This document shows positions 1 to 9,318 of a DNA stretch of 64,000 nt, piece after piece. The position numbers and the translations under genes were made by a program. Every line of letters begins with the position of its first letter. Position 1 is the stretch's first letter. Source of the DNA: Komagataeibacter diospyri (lineage in GTDB: Bacteria > Pseudomonadota > Alphaproteobacteria > Acetobacterales > Acetobacteraceae); assembly GCF_006538165.1 (NCBI RefSeq), contig NZ_BDLU01000032.1:1-64000 (forward strand), read 5' to 3'. Under the pieces are notes generated by a model. That model was given only the letters and a program-made list of their open reading frames with translations, searched no databases and was not told the DNA's origin.

Positions 1-23
1 TCCGTCAGTATGAAGCGATCCAT
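1..23 (-). pseudogene. IS5-family transposase N-terminus, cut by window edge
   Basis: On the reverse strand an ATG at 23 starts MDRFILT and runs off the window. The same start context (ATATGG then TCTTTGAA on the plus strand) and nearly the same peptide, MNRVILTDAQW, recur at 63227. That opening is typical of IS5-family transposases of acetic acid bacteria. Only seven codons are visible, so whether the element is intact cannot be judged. Confidence 0.4.
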
Positions 24-87
24 ATGGTCTTTGAAACACATCATGGCCCTTTAGAAAACTCAATTCCCAACAGCCCCCAAAAGGCTG

Positions 88-116
88 TAGAAAACGTCGC
101 CTTTAAAAAAGGCGAC
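88..116 (-). terminator. intrinsic terminator-like hairpin
   Basis: GTCGCCTTT and its partner GGCGAC (96-116) form a stem around an A/T loop. In the reverse direction the stem is followed by GTTTTC. It lies just beyond the stop of the reverse-strand gene that ends at 144, where its terminator would be expected. Confidence 0.5.
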
Positions 117-143
117 ACCCAAAACTTTTATTTATCAAAATGC

Positions 144-1247
144 TCATCCCGACTGTCCTGCACCATGACCTCCCCTTTGGCCATGATGCAGGATATCGGC
201 TGAAATAGTGCGGGCGTAACCAGCCGAATCAAGGCTATCGGGAAAGACACCCAGCAGTTTAAGTTCATCCACATACCGCGCGATCTGTATTTTCAGGTCG
301 TTGCCCACGGGACTGACCCCCAGCACTTCGTGGCGCATCATCTGCAGGATCGTGTCCTGATCCATGCCGTCCACACGTCCATCCAGCAGGGCGGCGGCTT
401 CCGCCATATGTTTCGGCAGCCAGTGCGCGGCATGCGACAGCGCCAGCACAAGGGCCACGGCAGCACCCGGCGTCCGCGCCAGCAGGTCCGTTGATATGCC
501 CAGCGCCAGGTTGGTGCGTTCCGCGTACAACCCCTTCACACTATTGACCAGTTCCACCAGATCCAGCGCCCGGCTGTTCAGCAGCTGCCACGCCAGCGGA
601 TCATGCAGGGCTACGGCATCCACCGTGCCTGCAGCCAGGGCGTCATCAATCTGGTCTGGCGGCATGATCACCCAGTCGGGCGCCGTATCCGGGTTCAGTC
701 CCTTGCGGCGCAGGATGACGGAAAAGAACAGCCGGTCTGCCATATCCGCATTCAGCACGGCGATCCTGCGCCCCACCAGATCCTCGATCTTGGCAATCCG
801 CAACCGCCGGCGCACCAGCAGGCGGAATGTCCCCGCCTGCAATCCCATGACCAGCCGCGCAGGCAGGGCCGCATCCGCCTGATATGCCTGCAGCCATGAC
901 AGGACGGGAGCCACGGCGGCCATGCTGCGTCCCGCCCGCAGGTCGGCAATGGCGTCACGTCCCGTTACCGCGCCGGACCGCAGATGCACATCCAGCCGAA
1001 ACTGGGAAAAGAAGTCCTGCCGGAGTGCGACATTGTACAGGATCGATACCTGGGCAAAGGGCCAGGAAAGCGTCAGGTCATGCGGTTCCCCATCCAGCAG
1101 CGCATCATCATGCCGCACGATACGGGCCTGCTGCCGACTTTGCAGCCACTGTGCGCCCACCACGGCGCACCCTGCCCCGACCAGCAGCGGCATAACCGCA
1201 CGGCGCAGCAGCCGTGGCGGCTGCCCTTCCCTGTTATCATCGACCAT
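144..1247 (-). CDS. NMT1/TauA-like ABC transporter substrate-binding protein
   Basis: This 367-residue protein has an N-terminal hydrophobic anchor at about residues 16-33, then a two-lobe periplasmic-binding fold of the nitrate/sulfonate/taurine type. The first strand (LTLSWPFAQVSILYNVALRQ) and the segment GRRIAVLNADMADRLFFSVILRRKGL, read here as the usual second-lobe entry, support the call. Such proteins deliver small organic anions or thiamine precursors to an inner-membrane permease. No permease or ATPase gene lies beside it in this window, so the substrate and partners are unknown. The anchor suggests a tethered rather than freely secreted form. Confidence 0.7.
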   Translation of the reverse strand: MVDDNREGQPPRLLRRAVMPLLVGAGCAVVGAQWLQSRQQARIVRHDDALLDGEPHDLTLSWPFAQVSILYNVALRQDFFSQFRLDVHLRSGAVTGRDAIADLRAGRSMAAVAPVLSWLQAYQADAALPARLVMGLQAGTFRLLVRRRLRIAKIEDLVGRRIAVLNADMADRLFFSVILRRKGLNPDTAPDWVIMPPDQIDDALAAGTVDAVALHDPLAWQLLNSRALDLVELVNSVKGLYAERTNLALGISTDLLARTPGAAVALVLALSHAAHWLPKHMAEAAALLDGRVDGMDQDTILQMMRHEVLGVSPVGNDLKIQIARYVDELKLLGVFPDSLDSAGYARTISADILHHGQRGGHGAGQSG

Positions 1248-1313
1248 TGGTTAGCGTTTCTCCTGCTACACGAAGGGATTACCGCGCTTTTAGCCGGTCC
1301 AGGTTCCCTTTTT

Positions 1314-1357
1314 CCCCTTTTTGAAAAAAAGTTCAAAAGGGGGGTTTACGCCCCCCC
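1314..1357. repeat. two nested hairpins before tRNA-Asn
   Basis: CCCCTTTTTGAA (1314-1325) can pair with TTCAAAAGGGG (1332-1342), and directly beyond it a run of G pairs with a run of C (about 1339-1357). The region lies between the solute-binding gene, transcribed away from it, and tRNA-Asn. Function is not evident; it may end upstream transcription. Confidence 0.35.
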
Positions 1358-1388
1358 ACCAGTGTGGCTATAAGCTGCTCAACGCTGA

Positions 1389-1464
1389 TCCCGAATAGCT
1401 CAGTTGGTAGAGCAAGCGACTGTTAATCGCTGGGTCGTAGGTTCGAGTCCTACTTCGGGAGCCA
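1389..1464 (+). tRNA. tRNA-Asn (anticodon GTT)
   Basis: The acceptor arm TCCCGAA pairs with TTCGGGA. The D-arm AGCTCAGTTGGTAGAGC, the anticodon loop CTGTTAA and the T-arm GGTTCGAGTCC are all present, with CCA encoded at 1462-1464. The total of 76 nt is normal. Confidence 0.97.
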
Positions 1465-1583
1465 CCTTTCCTTAAAAATTAGCGCCAGAAATCATATGGT
1501 TGAAGATTGCATGCAATCTGGCCTGCGATTGAAACCATAAAGGCAATGTCCTTTCCGGGAATGCGCAGATCTGTCCCCTCGGT

Positions 1584-3122
1584 TCAGTCCTGCCCTGCCG
1601 CTCCGGCGCGGGGCATCAGATGTTCCAGAACCCGGGCAAGCACCCTTACAGCCGGATCGATCTCATGGTCCGGCGTGCCTGCGTATCCCAGCAGGAAGCC
1701 ATGCTGCCTGTCTGCCCCCCGATAACATCGAGACAGGGGCGAGACCCGCACGCCTGCGGTCGCCGCTGCAACCATGCCGATACCGTCATCGAATACCGGA
1801 GCCAGATCACTGGCAGGTCGGACAACCACATGCATGCCACCGGAATCCGGTATCACGGTCATCAGACCGGCAAGGTGACGATCGACTGCTTCCATCAGCG
1901 CCTGCTGTCGCCCGGCATAAAGCAGCCGCGTCCGGCGCAGGTGCGAGATCAGATGCCCCTCAGCAATGAAACGCGCCAGCGCCCCCTGCCCCAGAAGCGG
2001 AGCAGGCGTGGAAATTCGTGACATGACCGTCTCCGCCACCGGTATAAGGGAGGTAGGAAGAACGATATAGCTTAGACGCAGGGCCGGAAAAAGCAGTTTG
2101 GAAAAACTGCCCAGATAGGCGACCCGCCCTGCCCGGTCCAAGGCGCGCAGTGGGGCCAGAGGGCGACCGGTATAGCGATATTCGCCATCAAAATCATCTT
2201 CGATGATCCAGCCGCGCATCCGTTGCGCCCAGGCCAACAGGGCCAGCCGGCGCGGCAGTCCCTGCACCATACCGAACGGAAAGTGATGGGATGGCGTAAC
2301 AATCGCCAGCCGGGCATCCGGTGCGGCCGCCAGTGCAGCCTCGAGCGCAAAACCCGATTCATCAACACGAACCGCAACGGGTTGTACCGCGGCGGCAAGG
2401 AGGGCTTCGGCTATGCCGGGATAGCCCGGCTCCTCGATCCAGACCCGATCCCCCGCTGCCAGCGCGATACGGGCAAATAACGATACACTATGGCGCACAC
2501 CGGACGTGATGACGATGGCATCCGGTTCACAGCCGAAACCACGCGCAGTCCCAAGATAGGATGCGATGGCCTGCCTCAGACCCGGATGCCCGAAGGGATG
2601 GCATGCGCCTGCCCTGTCCCAGGCAGGCCTGCGCCAGTCACGTTCCAGGAATTTTGCCCATAACGGAAACGGAAATGAGTCCCGGTCCGGTTGCCCGATC
2701 GGAAATGCAACAGGCTGCACGCCGAACCCCGGCATATCCAGGTCGGTTGCCGGTCCGAGCATTGCCATGGTGCGATCCGGCAGCATCGGGGGACTGGGGC
2801 CCATGGCGGCCGGCGGCGCGTTCACCGGCATAGGGGCGAGCATTTCATCAGGCAGGTCCTGGGCCACAGACAGACCCGACGCCGCCCGCGCCACCAGATA
2901 GCCTTCCGCCACGAGTTGGTCGAGTGCTGCCATTACGGTGCCCCGGGAGCAGCCAAGTTCGGCTGCCATCAATCGTGAAGACGGCAGCCTTGCCCCACAG
3001 GCAAGCCGCCCCTGCAGGATCGCACTGCGAATCTGATCGCGGATCTGCTGGTACAGGGCATCCGGTCCGCTCCCGTCCAGCGTAATGCCCAGCGGCACCG
3101 CCGCGCGCGTCCGTCGCCCCAT
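1584..3122 (-). CDS. MocR/PdxR-type GntR regulator with aminotransferase domain
   Basis: The chosen start (MGRRTRAAVPLGITLDG) gives 512 residues. The frame stays open upstream to 3236, but that stretch has no regulator homology and would overlap the divergent gene. Residues about 20-85 form a GntR winged helix (ALYQQIRDQIRSAILQG, LGCSRGTVMAALDQLVAEGYL). The rest is a fold-type I aminotransferase domain, with IIEDDFDGEYRY and the PLP-lysine motif YLGSFSKLLFPALRL. MocR proteins sense PLP or amino acids and usually control a divergent neighbour, here the FMN-binding oxidase-like gene starting at 3218. Confidence 0.85.
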   Translation of the reverse strand: MGRRTRAAVPLGITLDGSGPDALYQQIRDQIRSAILQGRLACGARLPSSRLMAAELGCSRGTVMAALDQLVAEGYLVARAASGLSVAQDLPDEMLAPMPVNAPPAAMGPSPPMLPDRTMAMLGPATDLDMPGFGVQPVAFPIGQPDRDSFPFPLWAKFLERDWRRPAWDRAGACHPFGHPGLRQAIASYLGTARGFGCEPDAIVITSGVRHSVSLFARIALAAGDRVWIEEPGYPGIAEALLAAAVQPVAVRVDESGFALEAALAAAPDARLAIVTPSHHFPFGMVQGLPRRLALLAWAQRMRGWIIEDDFDGEYRYTGRPLAPLRALDRAGRVAYLGSFSKLLFPALRLSYIVLPTSLIPVAETVMSRISTPAPLLGQGALARFIAEGHLISHLRRTRLLYAGRQQALMEAVDRHLAGLMTVIPDSGGMHVVVRPASDLAPVFDDGIGMVAAATAGVRVSPLSRCYRGADRQHGFLLGYAGTPDHEIDPAVRVLARVLEHLMPRAGAAGQD

Positions 3123-3217
3123 AACTGGTCCATTCTGTTTTTCGCTATCTGGCACTTTTTCCCAGACCATTCCAGCACGATCCTTGGGGGTGCAACCACA
3201 TCCCGGAATCAGCAACA

Positions 3218-3961
3218 ATGAATGTACGGACACCATTGCCCCAGGATCAGGCGACTGACGATTTTCCTGTAACCCCCGCCAACCGGGTCAGACGCGCATC
3301 AACCCGTGGCCGTTATGACAGGACCACGATCCACGCCATACTGGATGCCGCCCTGCTGTGCCATATCGCCTATACTATTGAGGGTCGGCCCTATTGCACG
3401 CCAACCAGCTTCTGGCGCGAGGGGGATTATCTGTACTGGCATGGCTCGTCAGCCAGCCGGATGATCCGCGCACAGGCGCAGGGCATCGCGCTATGCCTGA
3501 CCGTAACCCATCTTGATGCACTGGTCATGGCACGCTCGGGCTTTCATCACTCGGTCAACTACCGCTCTGCAATGATATTCGGACAGGCGCATGCCGTCGA
3601 AGACCCGACGCAGAAACTCGCGCTGATGGAACGGCTGATTGACCGTATCTATCCCGGTCGCTCCGGGATCATCCGCCCGCCTAACACCGCCGAGTTCAAG
3701 GCGACCACCATGATGCGCATGGAGATCGAGACTGCCTCCGCCAAGATCCGGGATACGCATGTATCTGACGACGAGGAAGATTACGCCAATGTTCCGGCCT
3801 GGTCAGCACTCTACCCGGTTACCCAGATACTGGGCGAACCCTCCCTGTGCCCCCGCCAGGCTCCTGACTTACCCTATCCGAAAGAAATGGCCGATTTTCA
3901 ACCAGGCGCGCGCCTTGATGATGTCATGGCCAAAACCTATCGCTGCACGTTCGGGACATAG
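3218..3961 (+). CDS. pyridoxamine 5'-phosphate oxidase-family flavin-binding protein
   Basis: The 247-residue protein has the split-barrel fold of the PNPOx/NimA-like family: ILDAALLCHIAYTIEGRPYCTPTSFWREGDYLYWHGSSASRM covers strands and the flavin-binding region at about residues 41-82. These proteins bind FMN or related flavins; many are uncharacterised reductases. It is divergent from the MocR regulator with about 95 bp between starts, a common regulator-target arrangement that fits PLP-responsive control. The exact reaction cannot be read from sequence. Confidence 0.8.
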   Translation: MNVRTPLPQDQATDDFPVTPANRVRRASTRGRYDRTTIHAILDAALLCHIAYTIEGRPYCTPTSFWREGDYLYWHGSSASRMIRAQAQGIALCLTVTHLDALVMARSGFHHSVNYRSAMIFGQAHAVEDPTQKLALMERLIDRIYPGRSGIIRPPNTAEFKATTMMRMEIETASAKIRDTHVSDDEEDYANVPAWSALYPVTQILGEPSLCPRQAPDLPYPKEMADFQPGARLDDVMAKTYRCTFGT

Positions 3962-4336
3962 TCGGAGCTGATCCATCACTGGCCGTATTCAGGCTACACC
4001 TGAAAACGTCTTCAATCTGGATCATTGACAAATAATAAAGACTGGACCTGACATAAATGAAAGGTTGTTTACAAACAAATCACTGACAAGAAAAACAAAA
4101 CTTTTTAGGTACTGCCTTTCCTGGAAGATGGTGTCTTCAGAATTTTTCTTAAAATATCCACAAAAAACCTATTCATTATTAAAAATGTTTTAAAATTATA
4201 TCAGAAATACCAAATAAAATTAAAAATAAACATTTATAATTATTTGTTATGGATAAATTTACTGAAAAAAAACACCCATTCCGGCAGCCCATCCAGCCAT
4301 AAAAACATGAAACTGATATTTATATAAAATATCAAT
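3962..4336. other. AT-rich intergenic region
   Basis: The 375 bp between convergent genes are strongly AT-rich, with poly-A and poly-T tracts. No credible reading frame or RNA gene is seen. A weak inverted repeat (GATATTT with AAATATC, about 4314-4332) lies just past the stop of the downstream reverse-strand gene and may assist termination. Confidence 0.5.
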
Positions 4337-5743
4337 TCAGTTTATTTTATACAGATTATAATACCTTGCATTATTTCTGTTTGGATCTTTTCCCTTATAC
4401 GCTTCATATACAGGGTGATAGTGATCCTTCACCCACGAACAGACCTGTGGGGCCACCGTATGGTTAATGCAGCCGGCATGGGGCATCAGAACAAAAGGCG
4501 GGCGCTGTCTCAGGTCATCCAGATAATGATCTGCAGCCTGCGGACCAAAATATATCTCGATCTGACCACAGAAGAGTATCGGATCAAATGTCTCCATGTC
4601 AGACAGATAGTACAAGGAATGATCCGAATTTATATTCAGCACCTTCTGATGACCTACAATCTGGGAAACCCGTGCGGGGTCAGTCAGTTGTGCACGCTTC
4701 ATGTCATTTATATTTGAGACAATGCCGCTGACCATCAAAAACGCGGCATAAAGATATAAGGGCATCATGCGCCACGAAAGGGCACCCCCAGCATCACGGT
4801 GCACAAGCAGGCATATCAACATGCCGGGAATAAGAAACAATGAAAAATAGTGGTAGAACCCATGACCGGACAATATCGCGGCCACCACTGAAAAGACAAA
4901 CCAGAGCGAAAGCAGGCGTTCGCGCAGGTTCCCCCAACAGACATCCCTTCTGCCAAACCACACGACAAGCATGGGACAAAGGGGAACGATATACAGCGCA
5001 ACCAGCGCGAACGTATACATACGCTCGTCTGAAGCGCCTCCATAATGCTGGAGGAAATGATGCTGCATGTCGAAATACGCAGCCAGTTTCCCATGCCCCG
5101 CAATCAGGAATGGCAGGAAAATACCTGTCAGCCCAATCATTCCACCTGCGACGCAGGCCAGGAATTCCACTACGGTGCAGACCCGCCCCAGAAACAGGTA
5201 AAGAATGATGGGGGACAGGACACAACCCGCCAGATAATTTATGTTGACGGCGATTGCCGATACAATCCCCGCCAGAAAAAACAGGGGGATTTTATGCTCC
5301 TGCACGCCTTTGCACAGCATGAGAATGACGGAAAGTTCCAGAGGGATCTGTAATACTTCCGTATTACCCCCCAGATAGTCCCCGATAATGCCTCCGATAG
5401 ACAGATAGAATAACGTCTGCCATTTGTCTGTTCGATATGCAGAACTGAACATAAACGCCACGGAAACCATACTGACCATTGCCAGGATGGCGAAACGCCC
5501 ATTCAGGATGGGTTCAACCTGCGTCCATATGTAATAAAAAACGTAAACAAGGTATGGCTTGTGATCAAATATATAATCGTATGGTAGTATATGGTAACGG
5601 AATATCCCCTTCCCGATCAGTGGATAAAAAGTGGAATCCCAATCAGTAAAAGGCGAAAGAAAGAAAGTCAGGACATAAAAGAAAGACAATGCAAACATTA
5701 ATAAAATAGAAAATTTTCTAATTAATAATTTACATTTAATCAC
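4337..5743 (-). CDS. polytopic membrane protein, GT-C glycosyltransferase-like
   Basis: The 468-residue protein has about 9-11 hydrophobic segments. After the first one comes an acidic loop with DWDSTFYPLIGKGIF and a second motif PYDYIFDHKPYLVY. That pattern fits GT-C enzymes (GT39/ArnT-like) that transfer sugars from polyprenyl-phosphate carriers on the periplasmic side. The C-terminal 110 residues are a soluble periplasmic-type domain. The gene is more AT-rich than typical host genes here and sits next to a phosphoethanolamine-transferase-like gene on the same strand, suggesting an acquired envelope-modification pair. Substrate is unknown. Confidence 0.55.
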   Translation of the reverse strand: MIKCKLLIRKFSILLMFALSFFYVLTFFLSPFTDWDSTFYPLIGKGIFRYHILPYDYIFDHKPYLVYVFYYIWTQVEPILNGRFAILAMVSMVSVAFMFSSAYRTDKWQTLFYLSIGGIIGDYLGGNTEVLQIPLELSVILMLCKGVQEHKIPLFFLAGIVSAIAVNINYLAGCVLSPIILYLFLGRVCTVVEFLACVAGGMIGLTGIFLPFLIAGHGKLAAYFDMQHHFLQHYGGASDERMYTFALVALYIVPLCPMLVVWFGRRDVCWGNLRERLLSLWFVFSVVAAILSGHGFYHYFSLFLIPGMLICLLVHRDAGGALSWRMMPLYLYAAFLMVSGIVSNINDMKRAQLTDPARVSQIVGHQKVLNINSDHSLYYLSDMETFDPILFCGQIEIYFGPQAADHYLDDLRQRPPFVLMPHAGCINHTVAPQVCSWVKDHYHPVYEAYKGKDPNRNNARYYNLYKIN

Positions 5744-5910
5744 TTTTTATGTCCTTGCATAAAATACAGCTTATATCTCAATCTTCCCTACCAAACCCAT
5801 GCCATCATACAATTCAGCCCAGGTTTAAGGGGGGCGTTATGACATTTCCGGCAATCCGTAACAAGCACCATATCCTGCAATAACAGACCTATCATGCCTC
5901 TGGATGAAAA

Positions 5911-7488
5911 CTATCGACGGGGTATGGACTTATAATCATACACCTTGCCATCTGAATGCAATACGCGGTCATTATCCTGAATTCTCTTTATATAATCTTG
6001 ATCAATATCATATCCAAGCATATCCAGAATCAGGTATTTTGTCATTAATGCTGTATAGTATTTATCATTATTCCGCATTACTTCTGCCATATTACAGTAA
6101 TGCTTATCTTTATCCAGTATGTATACCGGGACCTTGTACTGATCATACCCACCGTACTGGATCCCATGCCCCTCCCCCACTATTTCCCCATGGTCGGAAA
6201 TATAAACCAGGGTGTAATCCCCCAGCTCCTTATCCGCCATGGTGATAATCTGCTGCAGGATACGGTCTGTGCGATGCAGGCTCTGGTCATACGGGTCTGC
6301 ATTGGGAAGCGCCCTGATATCTTCTTCCGTGCGGTCGTCACTATAGCTTTCGTGACTGCCCATAAGGTGGATAACAAAGAACTTCTGTGAAACAGGATCT
6401 GCAAATTTTTCCTTTATGACAGGCAATAATGACTCATCACGCCAGTTCACATGGTTGGTCGCATTATTGTAATCCTGCCGCGTCACATAATCACTGAATT
6501 CGGACACATAACCAAAAGTACGGGAATATTCCCCCCGACCGGGCTGGGATGCGATCCAGAATGTCCTGTATCCATTGTCCCGCGCCAGTTCGACCAGGTT
6601 TTTTTCCGCATACAGCGCGCCCTGATGGTCAGGATCATAAAACGAAACCAGCATGGGCACTGCCGCCCGCGTCATGTTCGCGGAGGAATGGGCCTGCCGT
6701 ATGATGCAGATACGCCCTTCATCCGCCATGGCCTTCATATCGGGGGTCGTGTTCTGGGCAGTATATCCATAGGTGGTGTGCCGGTCGGCAAACGCGGCCT
6801 CTCCTATGACCAGAATGATATTTTTGCGCTTTCCCTCCGCTTTCCCTGTAATGGCGGGATCGATCAGGGTATGGGGAATAGCGGGCCTGTTGTCATCGCT
6901 CATCCCCAGACCGGTCATGTACACGAAATCCCCCACCACGCCGGGCAGAAAAAAACGCAGGTTGGCCGCCATTTCCGCAACATTACTGTTCTGACGTTCC
7001 ACGTTGCTGCCGTGGCTGTGCTTCCAGCCCGCATGCAACGCCACAGTGACCCCTGCGCCGGCAACCAACAGCACAACGGGGCGGAAACGTACGCATTTCC
7101 ATGTGAACACCATCATACCGACAAGAACAAGCAGCAGGACAACCGGCATCAGAACGCTGACGGAACTGACCATTGAAATGGCCTGATGGGTATTGGTACC
7201 CATAATCGCCTGCAGCATCGACCGGGTAACAAGGCCGTATTTGTAGGCAAGATAGAAATCAAACAGCGCGAACAGCAGCAAGATCGGGACGAAGATGGGA
7301 GAAAGAAAACACCCGAGCGACGCCAGAAGCGGCATCAGGAGGGACAGCAGGAATTCCTTTGAAACAGAATTCATGACATCCGCATCATGTCGCGCAACGT
7401 AGAAATTAATAAAACCAAAAATGATCGAAACACAAATTATGAACAGAATTTTTTTATTTAAAATATTAGGCCATGCATTCCTGAACAT
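5911..7488 (-). CDS. sulfatase-fold phosphoethanolamine transferase-like protein
   Basis: Four or five transmembrane segments in the first 170 residues are followed by an alkaline-phosphatase/sulfatase domain. Metal and active-site motifs are visible: VIGEAAFADRHTTYGY, a candidate Thr nucleophile in SANMTRAAVPML, HLMGSHESY and YISDHGE. The architecture matches the EptA/CptA family, which moves phosphoethanolamine from phosphatidylethanolamine to lipid A, core or other glycans in the periplasm. The length of 525 residues fits. It lies upstream of and on the same strand as the GT-C-like gene. Which glycan it modifies is not determined. Confidence 0.75.
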   Translation of the reverse strand: MFRNAWPNILNKKILFIICVSIIFGFINFYVARHDADVMNSVSKEFLLSLLMPLLASLGCFLSPIFVPILLLFALFDFYLAYKYGLVTRSMLQAIMGTNTHQAISMVSSVSVLMPVVLLLVLVGMMVFTWKCVRFRPVVLLVAGAGVTVALHAGWKHSHGSNVERQNSNVAEMAANLRFFLPGVVGDFVYMTGLGMSDDNRPAIPHTLIDPAITGKAEGKRKNIILVIGEAAFADRHTTYGYTAQNTTPDMKAMADEGRICIIRQAHSSANMTRAAVPMLVSFYDPDHQGALYAEKNLVELARDNGYRTFWIASQPGRGEYSRTFGYVSEFSDYVTRQDYNNATNHVNWRDESLLPVIKEKFADPVSQKFFVIHLMGSHESYSDDRTEEDIRALPNADPYDQSLHRTDRILQQIITMADKELGDYTLVYISDHGEIVGEGHGIQYGGYDQYKVPVYILDKDKHYCNMAEVMRNNDKYYTALMTKYLILDMLGYDIDQDYIKRIQDNDRVLHSDGKVYDYKSIPRR

Positions 7489-7829
7489 TTTTTAAATATT
7501 TTTCCCTACATCCCATATCGAAATATCCCTTTACGGAAGCTATCCCGAATTCCCCTGCCACATAAGATATACCGTTTACTGGCCGGATTACTGTCGCATC
7601 CAGACCTGCACCGTTATATCATTCCAAATGGGAATTCCTAGAATCACCGGGCATAGAGTAGGGTGATTTTACATTTTGAATTATTTCAAAACATATACTG
7701 TCTGCGCCATGATTGCCGGGTTTTCCGTTACAATACCCGGAAATCCACCATATCATTGGTTCAGCCAGATTTTGGAAACCCGGCCGTGACGTCACGTCAG
7801 GACCGGGCCAGATCAGGTCAATTCAGGGA
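7489..7829. other. intergenic region
   Basis: This 341-bp gap between two reverse-strand genes holds the promoter region of the sulfatase-like gene (AT-rich near 7490) and the 3' flank of the esterase. I see no convincing gene, RNA or strong hairpin. Confidence 0.4.
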
Positions 7830-8786
7830 TTACAGGCCAAGCGTACGCTTCAGTCCCGCGCAGTAAGCATCCATGAACCGGCGCGACAGTTCCGCGTTGG
7901 GCACGAACATGTCAAAGACATGGTACGCCCCCGGCACGACCACGACCTCGGTCGGGACCCCTGCGGCCATCAGGCGGCGGCTATAGTCCAGATCCTCGCA
8001 CAGGAACAGGTCCATCGACCCCACCCCGATGAAAGTGGGCGGCAGGCCCGACAGGTCCTTTGCCCGCGCGGCTGCGGCATAGGCTGGCGTTTCATCCCCC
8101 CCTGCCGCAGCCCCCAGATAGGCTTCCCATGCGTATTTGTTGGCCGAACGGGTCCAGACATATTCGCCAAAATCAGGCGCAGGATCGACCCTGGTCGCCG
8201 TGCGGTCATCCAGCATGGGATAGATCAGCAACTGGTACGCCAGCTTGTATTCCTTACGGTCGCGCGCCATCAGCGCAAGTGCCGCACTCAGCCCGCCACC
8301 TGCACTTTCGCCAGCCACGGCGACCCTGTCACGGTCGATACCCAGTCCGGCCGCGTTGTCGTGCACCCATTTCAGGACAGCGTAACAGTCCTCGATCGCG
8401 CCGGGATATTTCACCTCTGGCGCCAGCCGGTAATCGACCGAGACAATGACAAACCCCATTTTACTGGCCAGTACCTGGCATTTCGGATCATCAACTTCCG
8501 GATGTCCCGAAACCAGCCCGCCGCCGTGGATATAGACGATAGCCGGGGCATTGGGCCGCCGCACGCGGGGGCGATAGATCAGCACGCGCACATCCGGCGC
8601 CCCGGCGGGGCCTGGCACGTATTCTTCCTGCGTTTCGACGTCCGGCAGGGGGCGCCCTTCGATCAGCCGCACCGACGTCATGAAGATCTCACGCACTTCC
8701 GGCAGTGAACGACCGGACAGGCCATCAAAGGACGGCATTTTTTCCAGAATCGGCAGGAACTCGGGATTTACGACATTTTTGGGCAT
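7830..8786 (-). CDS. HSL-family alpha/beta hydrolase (esterase)
   Basis: The 318-residue protein belongs to the hormone-sensitive lipase (BD-FAE/aes) family. The oxyanion motif HGGG is in IVYIHGGGLVSGHP, the nucleophile Ser is in GESAGGG, and the acid and His are expected in GSMDLFLCEDLDYSRRL and GAYHVFDMF. Members cleave short acyl esters in the cytoplasm. It stands alone with AT-rich flanks, so a physiological substrate cannot be named. Length and motif spacing are normal and the protein looks functional. Confidence 0.88.
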   Translation of the reverse strand: MPKNVVNPEFLPILEKMPSFDGLSGRSLPEVREIFMTSVRLIEGRPLPDVETQEEYVPGPAGAPDVRVLIYRPRVRRPNAPAIVYIHGGGLVSGHPEVDDPKCQVLASKMGFVIVSVDYRLAPEVKYPGAIEDCYAVLKWVHDNAAGLGIDRDRVAVAGESAGGGLSAALALMARDRKEYKLAYQLLIYPMLDDRTATRVDPAPDFGEYVWTRSANKYAWEAYLGAAAGGDETPAYAAAARAKDLSGLPPTFIGVGSMDLFLCEDLDYSRRLMAAGVPTEVVVVPGAYHVFDMFVPNAELSRRFMDAYCAGLKRTLGL

Positions 8787-9312
8787 GGTGCAGCAGGTCC
8801 TCTTCCATCAGAAGCCGCCCGTGGGGGCGCCTTCACTACCTGCAACCGTCACGCACGCAAGCGCGGCCGGCCATGACAGATATCAAATAATTTTCTCTAT
8901 ATATGTATATAAAATATAAAATTATGAGATTTTTTTATCTGTTATATTTGTAAATTAATTCATTTTATTGAATAATATGTTGCATTCAGCATGTGGATAT
9001 AATATATACTTCTCATTTCGCAATGAAACCCTCACAACCCGCAACATGATGCCAACAAGGTGATGCATTCACCCCGCCGCATCATCAAACCCCTGGCTCA
9101 TACCAGCGTTTCCGTACGTTTGTGTCGCATCACGGCGGATGCCTGACCGCTGCGCAAGAACTTCTGGATTTTTTATAGGCATAGTTGGACATCAGAACAC
9201 AAAAAAGGGCTACCCGAACTGATGCGGCATATATTCCCAAACCTTACCAAAAATAAAAGTTCACATTTGAATTTTTTGTATATATCCTATTTCAATTCCA
9301 GATAAGAAAGGT
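8787..9312. other. AT-rich divergent intergenic region
   Basis: This 526-bp gap separates the divergent esterase and antiporter genes and must carry both promoters. The stretch 8880-9010 is almost pure A/T. No reading frame with coding character and no RNA gene was recognised. Confidence 0.45.
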
Positions 9313-9318
9313 TTGAGG

